In this document: piece by piece, positions 48,692 to 57,754 of the stretch
Layout of the letters: every line of letters starts with the position of its first letter
Numbering within the stretch: the stretch's first letter is position 1
Source of the DNA: an uncultured Paracoccaceae bacterium
Lineage (GTDB): Bacteria > Pseudomonadota > Alphaproteobacteria > Rhodobacterales > Rhodobacteraceae
NCBI GenBank assembly: GCA_947500005.1
Contig: CANMQJ010000003.1
Span: 62,001 to 126,000, forward strand
DNA length: 64,000 nt
Direction of reading: 5' to 3'
Notes under the pieces: model-generated
What the model saw: the letters and a program-made list of their open reading frames with translations, nothing else
Told to the model about the DNA's origin: nothing
The model's database searches: none
Program-made: the position numbers and the translations under genes

Positions 48692-49239
48692 CTGCGCTGC
48701 CCCTGCGTCTGTCCTGGCCATGACCCCCGGTCCGGGGTCGTTGAAATCCCGCGGGTGGTCCCGCGCCGCCGAACATTGGGACAGAAGGACAAGAACGCTG
48801 CCGTGGCCGCGCAATGCCCGTCAAGGTGCTGTCATTAAGTCTTGTTTTCGCCTGTCCCTATCGTGCCGCCCGAAACCTGACCTTGGCTACCAGATTTAGT
48901 GTCGGCACATCCGGCCCACACAATCTGGCGTATTCGCGCATAGAAGGTCAACGGAATTTTTACCCCCTTTCCGGACTCTTTTCTGTTGACCCGTGGCGGG
49001 GGCGGGCCGCCCTCAAGAGGGGCCGCGATTCCTCCACACCTCATCCCCAGGACCGCTCTCCGGGCCGGTCGAAAAGGTTAACGCGTTTTCCAGTGTTTTC
49101 AAAAAGCTTTAGCCGGGGAGCCGCGAAGTTTTGCACCGGGAAAGGGCCGCGCATCCCGCATGGAATCGCTGTCGCCATCCGACTTTCCCTGGGATATCGT
49201 CAGGGCGATGTGGCGGCAGCGGCTGAGGGTCGGCATACC
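48692..49239. other. 548-base intergenic stretch upstream of nrdJ and the lipoprotein gene
   Basis: No gene is supported. On the minus strand there is TTGACC (about 48945-48950) with a weak -10 some 17 bases on, a possible nrdJ promoter; a second GTTGACCC is near 48990. The leader is long (about 230 bases) and GC-rich, so it could hold a structured element, but I cannot recognise a known riboswitch. Confidence 0.5.
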
Positions 49240-49674
49240 ATGAAAGTCCTTCTTCCTGCCCTGATGACGGCCCTATGTGTGGGATGTACGCCACAATATG
49301 TAGTGGAGCCTACGCGCCGCGCCCATTTTGACGACTTCCCCATCCTGCTGTTTCGCAGCTTCGAGGAAACCTGCGATCCGCCCGACAAGATCCTCTCGCG
49401 ACCGGGTGCGGGAATCGTCGAATGCAACCTTCTGATGTCGCCCGAAGATACCGCCTATGTGATCCTGCGCTATGACGGCTATCCGCAGGAGCTGCCGACG
49501 CTCGCCACCCGACTCAGCGCCAGTCGTGTCGCGGATGGCTATCTGGTCGAGATGGACGCCTATCTGACCGTGCCGCAGAAATCCGGTCCAGCGGTCAGGG
49601 TGGGTTTCGAAAGCCCCAGCATGGACCGGGTGTTCACCGAGATGCTCACCCGCGCCGGCGGCGAACCGCTATGA
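49240..49674 (+). CDS. Putative lipoprotein, 144 aa
   Basis: Begins MKVLLPALMTALCVGCTPQY, a lipoprotein signal with lipobox CVGC and Cys16. The mature part has ETCDPPDKILSRPGAGIVEC, so two further Cys may pair. No family recognised. The protein could be an outer-membrane-associated factor by type. Confidence 0.7.
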   Translation: MKVLLPALMTALCVGCTPQYVVEPTRRAHFDDFPILLFRSFEETCDPPDKILSRPGAGIVECNLLMSPEDTAYVILRYDGYPQELPTLATRLSASRVADGYLVEMDAYLTVPQKSGPAVRVGFESPSMDRVFTEMLTRAGGEPL

Positions 49675-49682
49675 AGAGAAAG

Positions 49683-49759
49683 TGGTCGGGGCGGCGAGAT
49701 TCGAACTCACGACCCCCTGTACCCAAAACAGGTGCGCTACCAGACTGCGCCACGCCCCG
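49683..49759 (-). tRNA. tRNA-Pro(TGG)
   Basis: 77 bases with encoded CCA. Acceptor CGGGGCG pairs with CGCCCCG; anticodon stem CCTGT/ACAGG with loop TTTGGGT gives TGG; the T-arm shows GAGTTCGAATCTC. Located nine bases beyond the lipoprotein stop on the other strand. Confidence 0.95.
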
Positions 49760-49802
49760 GACCGTGCGCCTTCCTAGCGGCAGCGATCCGATTTGAAAAG
49801 CC

Positions 49803-50264
49803 CTAACAGGGCCAGACTGCGGGCCCACCGGAAAAAACCGGGTGGCGCAATTCCGCGCCTTCACTCAGACCGTAGCGGCGGGCCAGCCCGCCGTTGATTT
49901 CCAGCACGGCATAGATGTCGTCGCCACCCTCGATCTGCGTCTCGTCATGCGGGATCGCCTCGTGGTGAATACGCTGCACGACACCACGCCGGTCGATGAA
50001 AAGCATGTCCAGAGGAATCAGCGTGTTCTTCATCCAAAAGCTCACCGAGCGCGGCGGATCGAAGACGAACAGCATCCCCGCCTGCCGCGGCATCTCCTCG
50101 ACGAACATCAACCCGCGCGACCGTTCCGCCGGTTCATCCGCGAGTTCGATCGTGAATTGCAGCTGCGTGGCGCCGTCACGCAGATCGACACGGTCGGGCG
50201 CGCAGGCCGCCTGCGCGATTCCGGCCCAGGCCAGCGCGGCCAGGGCAATGAACAGGACGCGCAT
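49803..50264 (-). CDS. DUF192 family exported protein
   Basis: 153 residues with signal peptide (MRVLFIALAALAWAGIAQA) and the DUF192 core: SRGLMFVEEMPRQAGMLFVF, FWMKNTLIPLDMLFIDRRGV, then EINGGLARRYGLSEGAELRH. Function not established. The start at 50264 has GAGGAGA ahead. It follows the cold-shock gene, the usual pairing in this group. Confidence 0.85.
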   Translation of the reverse strand: MRVLFIALAALAWAGIAQAACAPDRVDLRDGATQLQFTIELADEPAERSRGLMFVEEMPRQAGMLFVFDPPRSVSFWMKNTLIPLDMLFIDRRGVVQRIHHEAIPHDETQIEGGDDIYAVLEINGGLARRYGLSEGAELRHPVFSGGPAVWPC

Positions 50265-50275
50265 CGGCGTTCTCC

Positions 50276-50782
50276 TCAACTGTCTTGCGCGGCCTCCCAG
50301 GGCAGGACCTGCACCGCCATCCGTCCCCGTTTACCCTCGATCACGCGGATCGCCAAGGCTTCTCCGGGTTGCAGGTCGGCAAGGCCCGATTGCCGGAGCA
50401 CCTCGATATGCACGAAGACGTCCTCGCCGCGGCCAAAGACATTGGCAAAGCCGAACCCCTTGCCCTTGTCGAACCACTTCACCCGAGCCGGCTCCAACGG
50501 CGCATTCTCGATCTCCTCGGGATCCAGATCGGCGAAATCCGCAAGCGGCGCGGTATCGCTGCGGCCCGGCGGCGAGATGCTCAGCACTTCGACGGCCTGA
50601 ACCCCGCGGTCTGTCTGGTTCACCGCGATCTCGATGCCTGCCCCGTCGGCGACCGAGCTCTGCCCGAAGTTTCGCAGCACATTCACATGAAGCAGGATGT
50701 CGTCCCCGCCCGTATCGGCCACGACAAAACCGTAGCCCTTGGCAGGGTCAAACCATTTCACGTGACCTTTAACGCGGTTCAT
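50276..50782 (-). CDS. Double cold-shock-domain protein
   Basis: 168 residues with two CSDs: residues 1-65 with KWFDPAKGYGFVVAD and DILLHVNVL, and 95-165 with KWFDKGKGFGFANVFGRGED and VFVHIEVLRQSG. RNP1 (KGYGFV, KGFGFA) and RNP2 (VHIEVL) are kept in both copies. It is an RNA/ssDNA chaperone type; tandem CSD is typical of alphaproteobacteria. The ATG at 50782 is preferred; a GTG at 50803 is an alternative. Confidence 0.85.
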   Translation of the reverse strand: MNRVKGHVKWFDPAKGYGFVVADTGGDDILLHVNVLRNFGQSSVADGAGIEIAVNQTDRGVQAVEVLSISPPGRSDTAPLADFADLDPEEIENAPLEPARVKWFDKGKGFGFANVFGRGEDVFVHIEVLRQSGLADLQPGEALAIRVIEGKRGRMAVQVLPWEAAQDS

Positions 50783-50925
50783 GGTGGTCAGATCTTTCGG
50801 CACTTGGTCACAATCGCGGCTTTCGGTGGCAAGTCAGGTATCCTGATGTGCAGTATTTTGCAGGCTGATTTCAAGCGCAAAAAATCACTATCCATCAATG
50901 CTTTGCATTTCACGCAACGTGAATG

Positions 50926-51531
50926 TCATGGACTCAGCCGCTCGATCTGCCAGTTTTCGCCAGCCGCTGCGCGCCGCCAGACAAAGCGGTCATGCAGGCG
51001 GAACGCGCCATCCGCCCAGAACTCGATCTCGGACGGCACAAGGCGAAAGCCGCCCCAGAAGGGCGGGCGCGCAGGGTTCGGTCCCTGCTGCGCGGTCACC
51101 CGCGCGACCTCGGCCATCAGGCTCGCCCGGCTGGCCAGCGGGCGCGACTGCGCCGATGCCCAGGCGCCAAGCCTGCTCTTGAGCGAGCGAGACTTGTAAT
51201 AGGCATCCGCCTGCGGCCCCTCCTCGCGCGTGACGGTTCCACGCACCCGGATCTGCCGTCGCAACGATTTCCAGTGCATCACGAAGGCGGCCTTGCCCGC
51301 CGCCTCGATCTCGCGGCCCTTGGCGCTTTCGTAATTGGTATAGAAGACAAACGCCGCGTCCTCGATCTCCTTGAGCAGCACCATCCGCACATTGGGCAGA
51401 CCGGCCGGGTCGACCGTCGCCAGCGCGATCGCGTTGGGATCGTTCACCTCGGTCTCTTCTGCCTCGGCCAGCCAGGACCGGGCAATTGCAAAAGGATCTT
51501 CGCCGGCGAAAATGCCGCTGCGGTCAGTCAT
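50926..51531 (-). CDS. pdxH: Pyridoxamine 5'-phosphate oxidase
   Basis: 201 residues. FMN-binding residues in [20 protein letters not shown] and [20 protein letters not shown], and the C-terminal [17 protein letters not shown], are the PdxH pattern. It makes pyridoxal phosphate, a cofactor for the desulfurases and transaminases coded nearby. No linked regulatory element is seen. Confidence 0.92.
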   Translation of the reverse strand: MTDRSGIFAGEDPFAIARSWLAEAEETEVNDPNAIALATVDPAGLPNVRMVLLKEIEDAAFVFYTNYESAKGREIEAAGKAAFVMHWKSLRRQIRVRGTVTREEGPQADAYYKSRSLKSRLGAWASAQSRPLASRASLMAEVARVTAQQGPNPARPPFWGGFRLVPSEIEFWADGAFRLHDRFVWRRAAAGENWQIERLSP

Positions 51532-51667
51532 GTCCCATCCCCCGTGAGTGCGGTGCGCGGAACCCTAGGACGCCCCCCGCCCTACGGCAAGAGCAGCAGG
51601 CTTGATGCGGTTGGGGCAATCGCATAAACCACGACGACGTAACGCGACGACAGGCGGAGAACCGAAC

Positions 51668-52474
51668 ATGTCTAATCAGTTGATGGCCGGGAAACGCGGC
51701 CTCATCATGGGACTGGCCAATGACAAGTCCATCGCCTGGGGAATCGCAAAATCCCTCGCCGAGGCCGGAGCCGAACTAGCCTTTTCCTACCAGGGCGAGG
51801 CCCTGAAGAAGCGGGTCGGTCCGCTGGCCGCACAGCTTGGCAGCCAGGTCGTCCTGCCCTGCGACGTGGGCGACGAGGCCTCGATCGACGCGCTCTTCGG
51901 CGAACTCGAAAAGACCTGGGGAAAGCTGGATTTCGTCGTCCATGCGATAGGGTTCTCGGACAAGAGCGAGCTGCGCGGCCGTTACGTCGATACCAGCCGG
52001 GCGAATTTCAAGCTGACAATGGACATTTCGGTCTATTCCTTCACCGCCGTGATGCAGCGGGCCGAAAAGATGATGGGCGAAGGCGGCAGCGCGCTGACCC
52101 TCACCTATTACGGGGCCGAGCAGGTCATGCCGCATTACAACGTGATGGGCGTCGCCAAGGCCGCGCTGGAGGCGAGCGTGAAATACCTGGCCGAGGACCT
52201 GGGCAAGGACGGCATCCGCGTCAACGCCATCTCAGCCGGACCGATCAAGACATTGGCCGCCAGCGGCATCGGCGATTTCCGCTACATCATGAAGTGGAAC
52301 GAATACAACTCTCCCCTGCGGCGCAACGTGACGACCGAGGATGTCGGCCGCTCGGCGCTCTACCTGCTCAGCGATCTCAGCTCGGGCGTGACGGGCGAGA
52401 ACCTGCATGTGGATGCGGGCTATCACATTGTCGGCATGAAAGCGGTCGACGCACCGGATATCGAAAAGGGCTGA
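51668..52474 (+). CDS. fabI: Enoyl-ACP reductase FabI
   Basis: 268 residues. SDR-type: NADH site GLANDKSIAWGIAKSLAEAG, catalytic pair in YYGAEQVMPHYNVMGVAKAA (Tyr and Lys with FabI spacing), and GDFRYIMKWNEYNSPLRRNV. Final reduction step of fatty acid elongation. The start at 51668 follows CGGAGAACCGA. Followed by a phosphoribosyltransferase gene after three bases. Confidence 0.92.
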   Translation: MSNQLMAGKRGLIMGLANDKSIAWGIAKSLAEAGAELAFSYQGEALKKRVGPLAAQLGSQVVLPCDVGDEASIDALFGELEKTWGKLDFVVHAIGFSDKSELRGRYVDTSRANFKLTMDISVYSFTAVMQRAEKMMGEGGSALTLTYYGAEQVMPHYNVMGVAKAALEASVKYLAEDLGKDGIRVNAISAGPIKTLAASGIGDFRYIMKWNEYNSPLRRNVTTEDVGRSALYLLSDLSSGVTGENLHVDAGYHIVGMKAVDAPDIEKG

Positions 52475-52477
52475 ACC

Positions 52478-52993
52478 ATGAGCGGCAATGAAAGCGGGCG
52501 CCTGCCCCATGAGAAGGGGTTTCATATCAGCTGGGACCAGATCCACCGCGATGCGCGCGCGCTGGCCTGGCGGCTCGACGGGCAAGGCCCCGATGACGGG
52601 GCGTGGCGCGCGGTCGTGGCCATCACCCGCGGCGGCATGGCGCCGGCGATGATCGTCAGCCGCGAACTGGATATCCGCACCGTCGATACGATCAGCGTGA
52701 AATCCTATCACCACCAGGCGCAGGGCGTGGCCGAGGTTCTGAAGGCGCCAAATGCCGAATTGATGGGCGACGGCACCGGCGTGCTGATCATCGACGACCT
52801 GGTCGACAGCGGCAAGACGCTGGAACTGGTGCGGCAGATGTATCCCAAGGCGCATTTCGCCACCGTCTACGCCAAGCCCAAGGGCCGCGTTCAGGTCGAT
52901 ACCTTCATCACCGAGGTCAGCCAGGACACCTGGATCTTCTTCCCCTGGGACATGGCCCTGCAATATGTCGAGCCCTATCGCGGCACCGACTGA
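52478..52993 (+). CDS. gpt: Xanthine(-guanine) phosphoribosyltransferase, Gpt type
   Basis: 171 residues. The PRPP loop [20 protein letters not shown] and the early loop [20 protein letters not shown] match Gpt, with the C-terminal aromatic region [17 protein letters not shown] for base stacking. It salvages xanthine or guanine to nucleotides. Start is four bases after the fabI stop. Confidence 0.85.
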   Translation: MSGNESGRLPHEKGFHISWDQIHRDARALAWRLDGQGPDDGAWRAVVAITRGGMAPAMIVSRELDIRTVDTISVKSYHHQAQGVAEVLKAPNAELMGDGTGVLIIDDLVDSGKTLELVRQMYPKAHFATVYAKPKGRVQVDTFITEVSQDTWIFFPWDMALQYVEPYRGTD

Positions 52994-53057
52994 GCACGAC
53001 CGAATCGAGCGCCCCGAAGGCGCACACCCCGACAGCTTCGGCACAAGGATGCCCGCG

Positions 53058-54233
53058 ATGACCGTCACCCGCACCGCAACCACCTTCGCACCCCCGGTGA
53101 TGGAGGCGCGCCGCTGGGTCGAGGGCGTCACCTTTCCGCCCGACCGCCCGCTGATCAATGTCAGCCAGGCCGCCCCGGTCGAACCGCCCCCCGAGGCGAT
53201 GCGCCGCGCGATGGCCGAATTCGCGATGACTGAGGACAGCGCGCATCTCTACGGGCCGGTTCTGGGCAACCCCGATCTGCGCGCCGAACTGGCCGCGCAG
53301 ATCTCGGCCCATTACGATGGCAAGGTTGCCCCCGAACAGGTCGCGATCACCTCGGGCTGCAACCAGGCCTTCGCGGCGGCGATCACCGCCATCACCACCG
53401 AGGGGGATGAAGTCATCCTTCCAACTCCTTGGTATTTCAATCACAAAATGTGGCTCGACATGGTCGGCGTGGTCTCTATCCCGCTGCCCACCGGTGCGGA
53501 TCTGCTGCCCGATCCCGAAACCGCCCGCGCCTTGATCACTGGCAAGACCCGCGCCATCGCGCTGGTGACCCCGAACAACCCGGGCGGCGTCGAATATCCG
53601 GCCGAGCTGGTCCGCGCCTTCCACGACCTTGCACGCGAAACCGGCATCCGGCTGATCGTGGACGAGACCTATCGCGATTTCGACAGCCGGTCGGGCGCGC
53701 CGCATGACCTGTTCGGGCAGCCGGATTGGGATGACACGCTCATCCATCTCTATTCCTTCTCGAAGGCCTATCGGCTCACGGGCCACCGCGTCGGCGCCAT
53801 CGCCACCGCGCCCGCGCTGCTGGCCGAGATCGAGAAATTCCTCGATACCGTCGCCATCTGTCCCGGCCAGATCGGCCAGTTCGCCGCCCTCTGGGGAATG
53901 CGCAACCTTACGCAATGGCTGGCCGGCGAACGCGCCGAGATCCTGGACCGGCGCGCCGCCATCAGCGACGGCATGCCCGCGCTGGAGGCACGAGGGTGGA
54001 AGCTTCTCGGCCTCGGCGCCTATTTCGCCTATCTCGAACACCCGTTCGACATCCCTTCGGACGAGCTGGCCCGCCGCATGGTGCCCGAGGCGGGGGTTCT
54101 GCTGCTGCCCGGCACCATGTTCGTGCCCGAGGGCGACCCCAATGGCCGGCGGCAGGTGAGGGTAGCCTTCGCCAATCTCGACCGCGCCGGCATAGGCACC
54201 CTGTTCGAGCGGCTCGAAAAGCTCTCCATCTGA
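53058..54233 (+). CDS. PLP aminotransferase, class I/II
   Basis: 391 residues. ITSGCNQAFAAAITAITTEG, TPWYFNHKMWLDM, TPNNPGGVEYPAELVRAFHD, DETYRDFDSRSG and PLP Lys in YSFSKAYRLTGHRVGAIATA are clear fold-type I motifs. The amino acid substrate is not predictable from the sequence. The ATG at 53058 is preferred, with AAGGA upstream; an ATG at 53049 is close. It follows gpt after about 65 bases. Confidence 0.85.
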   Translation: MTVTRTATTFAPPVMEARRWVEGVTFPPDRPLINVSQAAPVEPPPEAMRRAMAEFAMTEDSAHLYGPVLGNPDLRAELAAQISAHYDGKVAPEQVAITSGCNQAFAAAITAITTEGDEVILPTPWYFNHKMWLDMVGVVSIPLPTGADLLPDPETARALITGKTRAIALVTPNNPGGVEYPAELVRAFHDLARETGIRLIVDETYRDFDSRSGAPHDLFGQPDWDDTLIHLYSFSKAYRLTGHRVGAIATAPALLAEIEKFLDTVAICPGQIGQFAALWGMRNLTQWLAGERAEILDRRAAISDGMPALEARGWKLLGLGAYFAYLEHPFDIPSDELARRMVPEAGVLLLPGTMFVPEGDPNGRRQVRVAFANLDRAGIGTLFERLEKLSI

Positions 54234-54322
54234 ACTTGCCCCCTGTCCGCGCGCAGCGTAGACAGGGCGCCGATAAACACCCGGCCCTTTCAGCAAAGGG
54301 GGGCCGCAGGCAAGGGGGCATC

Positions 54323-56164
54323 ATGGCCGCACGCGTCAAGACACTTTCCAGAACCTTCGTTTGGATCCTCATGGGTCTGCTGATGCTGGGGCTTGCCGGG
54401 TTCGGTGCGGTGAACCTATCGGGCACCGTCCGCACGGTGGCCGAGGTTGGCGACGAAACGGTCTCGGTCGATGCCTATGCCCGCGAATTGCAGCGCGAGA
54501 TCCGCGCCGTCGAGGCCCAGACCGGAGAGCCCCTCCCCATGACCCGCGCGCGCGAACTGGGGCTCGACCGGATCGCGCTCTCGCGGCTGATCGCGCTGGC
54601 GTCGCTGGATAACGAGGTCGCACAGCTCGGGGTTTCCATCGGCGATGAAAACCTCCAGCAGGAAATCGTCGGCATCCCCGCTTTCCAGGGGACGAACGGC
54701 CAGTTCGACCGCGAGGCCTATCGCTTCCAGCTCGACCAGGCCGGAATCTCGGAAACCGAGTTCGAGGAGGACCTGCGCAAGGAAGCCGCCCGCACACTCG
54801 TTCAGGCTGCCGTCATGGACGGCGTGCAGATGCCCTCGACCCTGTCGCGGACACTCGCCGAATTCGTCGGCGCCCGGCGCAGCTTCACCATGGCAACCGT
54901 CACCGCCGACCAGCTCGAAGAGCCGATCGTAACACCGACCGAGACAGAGATCGCAGAGTTTTACGAGGCCAATACCGACCGCTTCATGCTCCCGCGCACC
55001 AAGCGGATCACCTACACGCTGCTGTCTCCCGCCATGCTGATCGACGAGGTCGAGCTGGACGAGGGCTCCGTCCGCCGCCTCTACGAACAGCGTGAGGCCG
55101 AGTTCAACCAACCGGCCCGCCGGCTGGTCGAGCGCCTGGTCTTCGCCAACCAGGACGCCGCCGAAAGCGCCAAGGCACAGCTCGAAGTGGGCGGTACGAC
55201 CTTCGAGCAGTTGGTCGAGAACCGCGGGTTGAGCCTCTCGGATGTCGACATGGGCGACATGACCGCCCGCGACCTGGGCGAAGCAGCCGAGCCCGTCTTC
55301 GCAGCCGAGGTGGGCGACGTTGTCGGCCCCCTGCCCTCCGATCTGGGGCCCGCGCTCTATCGGGTGAACGGCGTTCTTGCCGAACAGATCACCGAGTTCG
55401 ACCAGGTCGAGGACGAACTGCGCGACGAACTGGCCGCCGAACGTGCCCGCCGCCTGATCGAGGCGCGCGCCGAGGATATCAACGACCTCCTGGCCGGCGG
55501 CGCCACGCTTGAAGAAGTCGCGCAGGAGACCGCGATGGAACTGGGCACGACCGACTGGACCGAGGACAGCTCCGACGGTGTCACGGCCTATGCCGAATTC
55601 CGCAGTGCCGCACAGAACGTGACCGCCGACGATTTCCCCGAGGTGGATTTTCTCGAGGACGGGTCGATCTTCGCCCTGCGACTGGACGAGGTGCTGGAAC
55701 CGCGTCCCGAACCGCTGGAGCAGGCAAGCGACCGCGTCGCCGCCGCGCTCGAGGCGCAGCGCCTCTCGGACGCGCTGGCCGCCCGCGCCGAAACCGTGCG
55801 CGAAACGCTGGAGCAGAACGGCGATTTCACCGAAACCGGCCTGCCCGTACAGGTGGAAAACGCGCTCACCCGCAGCGCCTTCCTCAACGGCGTGCCCCAG
55901 GGTTTCATGTCCCAGGTCTTCGAAATGCAGGAGGGCGAACTGCGCGTGATCTCCGGCCCCGACCGGGCGCTGATCGTGCGGCTTGACGAAGTCCTGCCTC
56001 CCGCCGAGACCGAGGAGCTGAAACAGATGCGGCAGGCCCTCGACGCCCAGCTCGACCAGGCACTGGCACAGAACCTCTTCGACATCTTCGCCCGCACCGC
56101 GCAAAGCCGCGCCCAGCCCATGCTTGACCAGCAGGCCCTGAACGCGGTGCAATCGAGCTTCTGA
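54323..56164 (+). CDS. PpiD/SurA-type periplasmic folding factor
   Basis: 613 residues. A single N-terminal membrane anchor (LMGLLMLGLAGFGAVNL, about 15-35), SurA_N-type chaperone region (VSVDAYARELQREIRAVEAQ, 40-170), a central segment with PpiC-like rotamase features (residues about 250-370) and a coiled-coil end. It is the inner-membrane PpiD type of outer membrane protein chaperone. The rotamase is poorly conserved, so activity is uncertain. It lies 13 bases before trpE. Confidence 0.8.
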   Translation: MAARVKTLSRTFVWILMGLLMLGLAGFGAVNLSGTVRTVAEVGDETVSVDAYARELQREIRAVEAQTGEPLPMTRARELGLDRIALSRLIALASLDNEVAQLGVSIGDENLQQEIVGIPAFQGTNGQFDREAYRFQLDQAGISETEFEEDLRKEAARTLVQAAVMDGVQMPSTLSRTLAEFVGARRSFTMATVTADQLEEPIVTPTETEIAEFYEANTDRFMLPRTKRITYTLLSPAMLIDEVELDEGSVRRLYEQREAEFNQPARRLVERLVFANQDAAESAKAQLEVGGTTFEQLVENRGLSLSDVDMGDMTARDLGEAAEPVFAAEVGDVVGPLPSDLGPALYRVNGVLAEQITEFDQVEDELRDELAAERARRLIEARAEDINDLLAGGATLEEVAQETAMELGTTDWTEDSSDGVTAYAEFRSAAQNVTADDFPEVDFLEDGSIFALRLDEVLEPRPEPLEQASDRVAAALEAQRLSDALAARAETVRETLEQNGDFTETGLPVQVENALTRSAFLNGVPQGFMSQVFEMQEGELRVISGPDRALIVRLDEVLPPAETEELKQMRQALDAQLDQALAQNLFDIFARTAQSRAQPMLDQQALNAVQSSF

Positions 56165-56177
56165 CAAAGGACGCGAC

Positions 56178-57689
56178 ATGGCGCTTGTCCCCGATTTCGA
56201 AAGCTTCGCCCGCGCCTACGAGGCGGGCGAGAATCAGGTCGTTTATGCCCGGCTCGCCGCAGATCTCGACACGCCCGTCTCGCTGATGCTCAAGCTCACG
56301 GGCGCGCAGACCGATGCCTTCATGCTGGAATCGGTGACCGGCGGCGAAATCCGAGGACGCTACTCGATCATCGGGATGAAACCGGATCTCGTCTGGCGCT
56401 GCGACGGCAGGGCATCGTCGCTCAACCGCACGGCGCGGTTCGATCCCGACGCCTTCCAGCCGCAATCGGGCGACCCGATGGACAACCTGCGCGCGCTGCT
56501 GGCCGAAAGCCGCATAGCCCTGCCCGAGGACATGCCGCAGGCCGCCGCGGGTCTCTTCGGTTACCTGGGTTATGACATGGTGCGGCTGGTCGAACACCTG
56601 CCCGACGTCAATCCCGACCCGCTCGGCCTGCCCGACGCGCTGATGCTGCGTCCTTCCGTCGTGGCGGTTCTGGACGGGGTCAAGGGCGAGGTCACGGTCG
56701 TTTCCCCGGCCTGGGTCAGCGACGGGCAATCCGCCCGCGCCGCCTATGCGCAAGCCGCCGAACGTGTGATGGACGCGGTGCGCGACCTCGAACGCGCGCT
56801 GCCGGGCGAAAGCCGCGGCCTGGGAGATGCCGCCGAAATCGCAGAGCCGGTGTCGAACTTCACGAAGCAGGGCTACATGGAGGCGGTCGAAAAGGCCAAG
56901 GACTATATCCGGGCGGGCGACATCTTCCAGGTCGTCCCGGCACAGCGCTGGACGCAGGAGTTTCCGCTGCCGCCCTTCACCCTCTACCGCTCGCTGCGGC
57001 GCACGAATCCCTCGCCCTTCATGTTCTACTTCAATTTCGGTGGCTTCCAGGTGATCGGCGCCAGCCCCGAGATCCTGGTGCGCGTCTTCGGGCGCGAGGT
57101 CACGATCCGCCCCATCGCGGGAACCCGCCCCCGAGGCGCCACACCCGAGGAGGACCGCGCGAACGAGGCCGACCTGCTGGCCGACAAGAAGGAACTGGCC
57201 GAACACCTGATGCTGCTCGATCTGGGCCGGAACGATACCGGACGCGTGTCCAGAATCGGCACCGTGCGCCCGACCGAGGAATTCATCATCGAACGCTACA
57301 GCCACGTGATGCATATCGTCTCGAACGTCGTGGGCGAACTGGCCCCGGACAAGGACGCGCTCGACGCCTTCTTCGCGGGCATGCCCGCGGGCACCGTCTC
57401 GGGTGCGCCAAAGGTCCGCGCGATGGAGATCATCGACGAGCTGGAACCGGAGAAACGCGGCCTCTACGGCGGCGGCGTCGGCTATTTCAGCGCGGGCGGC
57501 GACATGGACATGTGCATCGCGCTGCGCACCGCCATCGTGAAGGACCGCAAGCTCTATATCCAGGCCGGCGGCGGCGTCGTCTATGACAGCGACCCGGAAG
57601 CCGAGTACATGGAGACGGTGCACAAATCGAACGCGATCCGCCGCGCCGCGGCCGATGCCGCCCGTTTCACGGGCGACGGCAACCGGTAA
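56178..57689 (+). CDS. trpE: Anthranilate synthase component I (TrpE)
   Basis: 503 residues. TrpE core: PIAGTRPRGATPEEDRANEA, LADKKELAEHLMLLDLGRND, MHIVSNVVGELAPDKDALDA and AGMPAGTVSGAPKVRAMEII. It converts chorismate to anthranilate, with glutamine amidotransferase TrpG. No leader peptide or attenuator is visible in the 13 bases upstream. Separated from trpGDC by a gene on the opposite strand. Confidence 0.93.
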   Translation: MALVPDFESFARAYEAGENQVVYARLAADLDTPVSLMLKLTGAQTDAFMLESVTGGEIRGRYSIIGMKPDLVWRCDGRASSLNRTARFDPDAFQPQSGDPMDNLRALLAESRIALPEDMPQAAAGLFGYLGYDMVRLVEHLPDVNPDPLGLPDALMLRPSVVAVLDGVKGEVTVVSPAWVSDGQSARAAYAQAAERVMDAVRDLERALPGESRGLGDAAEIAEPVSNFTKQGYMEAVEKAKDYIRAGDIFQVVPAQRWTQEFPLPPFTLYRSLRRTNPSPFMFYFNFGGFQVIGASPEILVRVFGREVTIRPIAGTRPRGATPEEDRANEADLLADKKELAEHLMLLDLGRNDTGRVSRIGTVRPTEEFIIERYSHVMHIVSNVVGELAPDKDALDAFFAGMPAGTVSGAPKVRAMEIIDELEPEKRGLYGGGVGYFSAGGDMDMCIALRTAIVKDRKLYIQAGGGVVYDSDPEAEYMETVHKSNAIRRAAADAARFTGDGNR

Positions 57690-57754
57690 GGCGCAGGCGC
57701 CCCTTCATCTCTTCGCGAAATACTCCCGCCGGAGGCTGCGCGCGCCAGCGCGCA

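Noticed and set aside
48692..49239. Possible cobalamin riboswitch before nrdJ
   Set aside because: The long leader is suggestive, but I could not find the B12 box or a consistent fold; a covariance model search would decide.
49289..49306. NrdR-box-like CCACAATATGTAGTGG
   Set aside because: It lies inside the lipoprotein coding region some 600 bases from the nrdJ start and on a divergent gene; a single copy, whereas NrdR boxes usually come in pairs near promoters.
56165..56177. Tryptophan attenuator before trpE
   Set aside because: Only 13 bases separate trpE from the upstream gene, leaving no room for a leader peptide.
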